Below are positions 19,765-22,885 of a stretch of DNA of 22,885 nt, piece by piece. The notes under the pieces are model-generated. The model did not search any database. It was not told where the DNA came from and saw nothing but the letters and a program-made list of their open reading frames with translations. Numbering within the stretch: the first letter of the stretch is position 1; each line of letters starts with the position of its first letter. Made by a program: the position numbers and the translations under genes. The stretch lies in NCBI GenBank assembly GCA_024224995.1, contig JAAENB010000927.1, positions 1 through 22,885 on the forward strand, written 5' to 3'. This DNA is from a bacterium. GTDB taxonomy: Bacteria; Spirochaetota; UBA4802; UBA5550.

Positions 19765-20814
19765 TTATTTTAATATAAGTTTTATGTGCGGCGGGTAATC
19801 CCGTATTACCGAAAGATCGTTCTCAAAGAGAATCGTTCCATCATCTTCTGAGAATACTTCTTTGAAGTTGGCGAATTTGTAGGATATATACATCATCCGG
19901 TTCCTGTCTGTTTGCTTAAAATCAGCCAGAATTTTTTTGTTATTCTTTTTTGCTTCTTTCATTATATACGTCAGGAGTATGGTGCCCACACCCCGGGACA
20001 TAACCCTGCACGACATGAGCAGTAGTTTTAAGTACCAGGCATGCTCGGTTATTTCAACAAGGGCCAGGCCAATCTTACCGTAGGAACCGTATTTGTCTTT
20101 CAGCTCGCAGCTAAGAAGTATATGGGAATCCGATTTTCTAAACTCATTGAGTTCATCATAATCAAAGGTCTTGCCCGTGGCGTTCAACTGGTTTGTTCTA
20201 ACCGTAAGCTCGGCAGCCCGCTGCAAGTCTTCTTCACGGGCTTCGGCAATGGTAAATTCCAGATCCAACAAGCGTAAAAATTTATCACCGGCGCCCTTAT
20301 ATTCCTTTTCTTTATCGTTTCGTTTTATATCGGCAAGGTACATCTCTCTTCTTTTAGCCGAATCCTGTGTAACAAAACGGGGATTCAAAAAAGAGAAATC
20401 CGGCAATGACCGGTACTCTTCGGCATCAACGCATACCACCGTAGAGTGAACACTATTCACTTCATCGCGCTCAAATTCCTGGTCATCAATAAACAGTATG
20501 GTATCCATCCCAAAGTTGAGATTTTTTTGAATATTTTCTATTGAAGTTGATTTGGCGTTCCAGTTAATTTCCGGGTATAAAAAATAATGATCCACTCCAA
20601 ACTCTTTGAGCTTGTTCATGGCATCATCATGATTATTTTTACTGGCAATTGAATGCAGAATGCCGCGGGAATCGAGTATTTCAAGGATCTCAACTACCTG
20701 CGGTTTTAAAACAACCTCGCCAGGCTCAAGAAGCGTCCCTTCCCAGAGCGTATTGTCCAGATCCCATACAACACATTTGATTTCCTTGTCGACTTGCAGA
20801 TTTCTTTGATTCAT
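19765..20814 (-). CDS. fkbH: FkbH-like HAD-family glyceryl-ACP synthase
   Basis: A 349-residue protein matching the FkbH family in length and motifs. The N-terminal HAD-like domain has VVWDLDNTLW with the nucleophile pair Asp18/Asp20, SIASKNN as motif II, YFLYPEINW, and FIDDQEFERDEV as the acidic motif IV. The C-terminal half looks GNAT-like, with LLMSCRVMSRGVGTILL. Known FkbH proteins capture the glyceryl group of 1,3-bisphosphoglycerate, remove phosphate and load it on a dedicated ACP, the first step toward methoxymalonyl- or hydroxymalonyl-ACP. The dedicated ACP gene follows 17 bp downstream. The start is well supported by GGGAGG six bases before ATG, overlapping the preceding stop. Function is confident at family level. 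Confidence 0.95.
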   Translation of the reverse strand: MNQRNLQVDKEIKCVVWDLDNTLWEGTLLEPGEVVLKPQVVEILEILDSRGILHSIASKNNHDDAMNKLKEFGVDHYFLYPEINWNAKSTSIENIQKNLNFGMDTILFIDDQEFERDEVNSVHSTVVCVDAEEYRSLPDFSFLNPRFVTQDSAKRREMYLADIKRNDKEKEYKGAGDKFLRLLDLEFTIAEAREEDLQRAAELTVRTNQLNATGKTFDYDELNEFRKSDSHILLSCELKDKYGSYGKIGLALVEITEHAWYLKLLLMSCRVMSRGVGTILLTYIMKEAKKNNKKILADFKQTDRNRMMYISYKFANFKEVFSEDDGTILFENDLSVIRDYPPHIKLILK

Positions 20815-21677
20815 TATTTACCTCCCGAATATGTATAAAACCCTTCTCCCGATTTTTTTCCCAGGAGCCCGGCATGGACCATTTTTTTGAGCAATGGGCA
20901 GCACCGGAATTTCGGATCCTGGTAACTTTCGTATAAAACTTCCAGGGAATTTACCACCGTGTCCAGCCCAATGAGGTCGGCTGTTTCAAGGGGCCCCATT
21001 TTATGCCCGTACCCCTGCTTAAAAATAAGATCAATCTCTCCGGCTCCGGCAACACCGTCCTGAATGAGCATTGCCGCTTCGTTCATAAATAGATGAGACA
21101 GCCTGTTAGCAACAAACCCGGGGAAATCATTAACGACAATGGCTTTTTTATTGAGTGTTTTTAAAAAGGCGGTAATATATTCAACCGTATCGTCTGAGGT
21201 GTGATATCCCCGAACAGTCTCTACGATATTTTTTAAGGGTACAGGATTCATAAAGTGCAGACCAATAACTTTTTCCGCGTTCGGCAGGAGAGAAGCTATC
21301 CGGGTAATGGAAATACAGCTTGTGTTTGCCGCGTAGTATGTTTCAGGGCCGCAGTGCTTTTGCAGCTCCTCATAGAGGTCTTTTTTGGCGTCCCAGTCTT
21401 CCGTAATATTTTCAATTATGATTTTGACCTTGCTTAATGACGAATATTCAGTTGTGAATTCTATATTATTGAATATATCTTCAATGGACAGATCTTTCGC
21501 GTCCTTTTTCATCATTTTAACAAGTTTGAATTCTTTTGTTATTTTTTCTCTTGATTGCTCTAAAATAGAGCTTTCCCTGTCTATTAATAACACGGTATGC
21601 CCGTAACAGGCCAGGTCGAGCGCTACATCACTTCCCATAATGCCCGCGCCAATAACGGCGATTGTTGTTTCTGCCAT
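20814..21677 (-). CDS. 3-hydroxyacyl-CoA dehydrogenase family protein (hydroxymalonyl-ACP pathway)
   Basis: A 287-residue protein of the NAD-dependent 3-hydroxyacyl-CoA dehydrogenase family at the usual length for single-function members. The N-terminus is a Rossmann fold with VIGAGIMG at residues 8-15, and RES after the second strand suggests NAD. The catalytic region reads GLHFMNPVPL with His141, then VVNDFPGFVANRL around Asn191 and a C-terminal helical dimerisation domain ending in GKKSGEGFY. In the hydroxymalonyl/methoxymalonyl-ACP pathway this family (FkbK, ZmaG) oxidises C1 or C2 of glyceryl-ACP; that role here is inferred from the three adjacent genes. The ATG at 21677 follows a GAGGGGA ribosome site. 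Its stop overlaps the next start by one base (TAATG), showing translational coupling. A fatty-acid beta-oxidation enzyme is the alternative, but no thiolase or hydratase is nearby. Confidence 0.9.
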   Translation of the reverse strand: MAETTIAVIGAGIMGSDVALDLACYGHTVLLIDRESSILEQSREKITKEFKLVKMMKKDAKDLSIEDIFNNIEFTTEYSSLSKVKIIIENITEDWDAKKDLYEELQKHCGPETYYAANTSCISITRIASLLPNAEKVIGLHFMNPVPLKNIVETVRGYHTSDDTVEYITAFLKTLNKKAIVVNDFPGFVANRLSHLFMNEAAMLIQDGVAGAGEIDLIFKQGYGHKMGPLETADLIGLDTVVNSLEVLYESYQDPKFRCCPLLKKMVHAGLLGKKSGEGFYTYSGGK

Positions 21678-21699
21678 GACTTCCCCTCTTTTTTTAAGA

Positions 21700-21765
21700 C
21701 TTTCTTCTATATAATAGCTATTTATTATATAATACTGAAATGCTAGTATATAATACTGTTCCGTT
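21700..21765 (-). promoter_or_regulatory. AT-rich region with iterated TATATAATA repeats, likely cluster promoter/operator
   Basis: The 270-bp gap between the discoidin-repeat gene and the first biosynthetic gene contains TATATAATA three times on the plus strand, starting at 21708, 21726 and 21747. The last two copies extend to an identical 12-mer, TATATAATACTG, 21 bp apart (two helical turns). Read on the minus strand these give TATTATATA, which resembles a -10 element, upstream of the 3-hydroxyacyl-CoA dehydrogenase gene. They may be overlapping -10 elements or a repeated regulator site. I could not fix a -35 box. The rest of the gap, 21766-21890, shows no gene. Confidence 0.4.
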
Positions 21766-21890
21766 TAAGAGCCAGAACTACCTCCTCCTGCATGAATCAT
21801 TATGTCTCAAAGCAGAGGCAAATTTAATTTTGCACCCCATTTTGTCAAGATAATAATATTTTTTTCAAAAAAATCACTTAATTTCAGACA

Positions 21891-21923
21891 GTTTGAATAG
21901 ACGGCTTGCCCGTCTATTCAAAC
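21891..21923 (-). terminator. Perfect 14-bp hairpin downstream of the discoidin-repeat gene
   Basis: GTTTGAATAGACGG at 21891-21904 pairs perfectly with 21910-21923 around a 5-nt loop. It lies 24 bp past the stop codon of the discoidin-repeat gene. On the minus strand a run of seven T follows about a dozen bases beyond the stem, too far for a textbook intrinsic terminator. The position between two transcription units makes a termination role plausible. It could equally be a dispersed palindrome. Confidence 0.4.
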
Positions 21924-21947
21924 CAATCGTCTATTTAAAAAACCTCG

Positions 21948-22885
21948 TTAATCTACGGAAACTCCAAAAACCTCGATTTCCGAGAGTCCTGTATTATGCC
22001 CTGCGGCTTCATCAATAACAAGCTTCACCCACTTGATCTCCCGGGCCGGGAAATTTATAATATGCCCGCTGCCATTATTGGGAAGCGTACCAACGCTAAC
22101 AGAACTGCCGTCACTAAACAGGAGGCTGCCGCTGGTAATATTATCACTGGAATTTGGCCGGTCATACAGAATAACCGAATCCACGCTAAAGGTCCGTTCC
22201 CACTCAAGAGTAATCCAGGCACCGGCTGTTTCACTCCGGGTAGACCACTCCCTGGAATAGTCTCCGGGATAGCCGTCTTTCTCTTCATCAATGGCCTTTA
22301 TCCCGGCCTGGGCCGAGCCCTGAGAGGAAACCAGAACCCTTGAAAAAGGAGCAATGTTCCCATACCCTTCCTCAAGAGGATAACCAAACACCTGCATCTC
22401 CGCAAGACCAACATTCACCCCTTCCGCATCGGAAATATTCAGTTTAACCCAGCTTACTGTTTTAGCGTCAAACGTAACAGTATGAGCGGAACCGTCTTCA
22501 GGAAGAGAACCCACTTCAATAGTGCTGCCGTCGGAGAATTCAAGGAGAGCCCCATTAATATTGTCAAGAGGGTTTGGCCTGTCATATAATACAACAGAGT
22601 TAATAGTCCGGTTAACATTCCACGAAAGAGAGATCCAGGCGCCGGAAACCTCATTTTGAGAAGCCCATTCCTCCCGGTAATTTCCCGGATACCCGCCGGT
22701 CTTTCCATCTATCGCTTTAAGCCCGGTCTGGGAAGTACTGCTGCTTTCCGAAGAAACCGCGACCGAAGCATCAGGAGCGATATTCTTCACGCGGGCCGGG
22801 TAAACCTCAAATTCAGAAATACCAACCTCAGACCCGGCCGCTTCATCAATCGTAAAACGGACCGAATCAATTGTTTTTGGCGGAA
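21948..22885 (-). CDS. Tandem discoidin-like (F5/8 type C-like) repeat protein, 3' part only
   Basis: The frame is open to the right edge of the window, so the gene's start is missing; about 311 residues are visible, ending in TAA at 21948. The GTG at 22790 is unlikely to be the start, because the codons upstream of it continue a third repeat (DEAAG...GISEFEVY). Two complete repeats of about 138 residues follow. Each begins NIAP, carries a conserved YPG(N/D)Y-REW motif, then ISLSW or ITLEW, a VxLYDRPN strand, a FSDGS strand, a TLP/SLP turn, a WVKL strand, and ends GL(A/S)E(M/I)(Q/E)VFG. This strand pattern resembles galactose-binding discoidin-like beta-sandwiches, usually secreted carbohydrate- or surface-binding modules. 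No catalytic domain is visible in this part. It lies upstream of a hairpin and a likely promoter, so I think it is a neighbour and not a pathway gene. The family call is from fold-like pattern only. Confidence 0.7.
   Translation of the reverse strand, partial: PPKTIDSVRFTIDEAAGSEVGISEFEVYPARVKNIAPDASVAVSSESSSTSQTGLKAIDGKTGGYPGNYREEWASQNEVSGAWISLSWNVNRTINSVVLYDRPNPLDNINGALLEFSDGSTIEVGSLPEDGSAHTVTFDAKTVSWVKLNISDAEGVNVGLAEMQVFGYPLEEGYGNIAPFSRVLVSSQGSAQAGIKAIDEEKDGYPGDYSREWSTRSETAGAWITLEWERTFSVDSVILYDRPNSSDNITSGSLLFSDGSSVSVGTLPNNGSGHIINFPAREIKWVKLVIDEAAGHNTGLSEIEVFGVSVD

Noticed and set aside
22788..22790. GTG at 22790 as start of the discoidin-repeat gene
   Set aside because: The same frame continues to the window edge and encodes the end of another repeat, so the gene is longer and its start lies outside.
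1..22885. tRNA, rRNA, riboswitch or insertion-sequence genes
   Set aside because: I saw no cloverleaf, rRNA-like stretch, cobalamin-riboswitch box or transposase-like frame in the gaps, which together are short; the larger gaps are described above.

Overview
Every gene in this window is on the minus strand, and they form one natural-product gene cluster built around a single 5,230-residue PKS/NRPS megasynthase. Base composition is moderate and ribosome binding sites are AGGAG-like, so this is a bacterium. The two predicted cobalamin-dependent radical SAM systems suggest an anaerobic or micro-aerobic lifestyle. I cannot name a phylum from the sequence.

Layout in the direction of transcription, right to left. 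(1) The 3' end of a gene for tandem discoidin-like repeats runs off the right edge (21948-22885). It ends near a strong hairpin (21891-21923) and is probably not part of the pathway. (2) A 270-bp gap holds AT-rich iterated repeats and is the likely promoter region of the cluster. (3) Four closely spaced genes, 3-hydroxyacyl-CoA dehydrogenase, FkbH-like glyceryl-ACP synthase, free-standing ACP and acyl-CoA dehydrogenase, make up the set known to convert a glycolytic three-carbon phosphate into hydroxymalonyl-ACP, or methoxymalonyl-ACP when an O-methyltransferase is added. No O-methyltransferase is visible here. (4) A 167-bp gap contains a long perfect-arm palindrome. (5) The megasynthase (2446-18138) reads AT - fatty-acyl-AMP ligase (FAAL) - ACP - KS - DH - KR - ACP - KS - ACP - C - A(interrupted) - PCP - TE. 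(6) A gene for a second B12-binding radical SAM protein (201-2426) follows. (7) The last 200 bp hold palindromic repeats.

Proposed logic (inference): the FAAL domain loads a carboxylic acid. KS1 adds one two-carbon unit, either malonyl or the hydroxymalonyl unit made by the four-gene set, delivered by the single N-terminal AT because neither KS has its own downstream AT. KR and possibly DH process it. KS2 lacks the first catalytic histidine and probably only passes the chain on. The C domain joins it to one amino acid, and a thioesterase with a cysteine nucleophile releases the product.

The outstanding feature is the adenylation domain. Between core motifs A2 and A3 it carries about 570 extra residues comprising a complete radical SAM domain (CxxxCxxC) followed by a cobalamin-binding domain. 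That order is reversed relative to ordinary B12-radical SAM enzymes. I know of A domains interrupted by methyltransferases and oxidases, but not of one interrupted by a B12-radical SAM unit. The megasynthase also carries several short GC-rich dispersed repeats read in frame as interdomain linkers.
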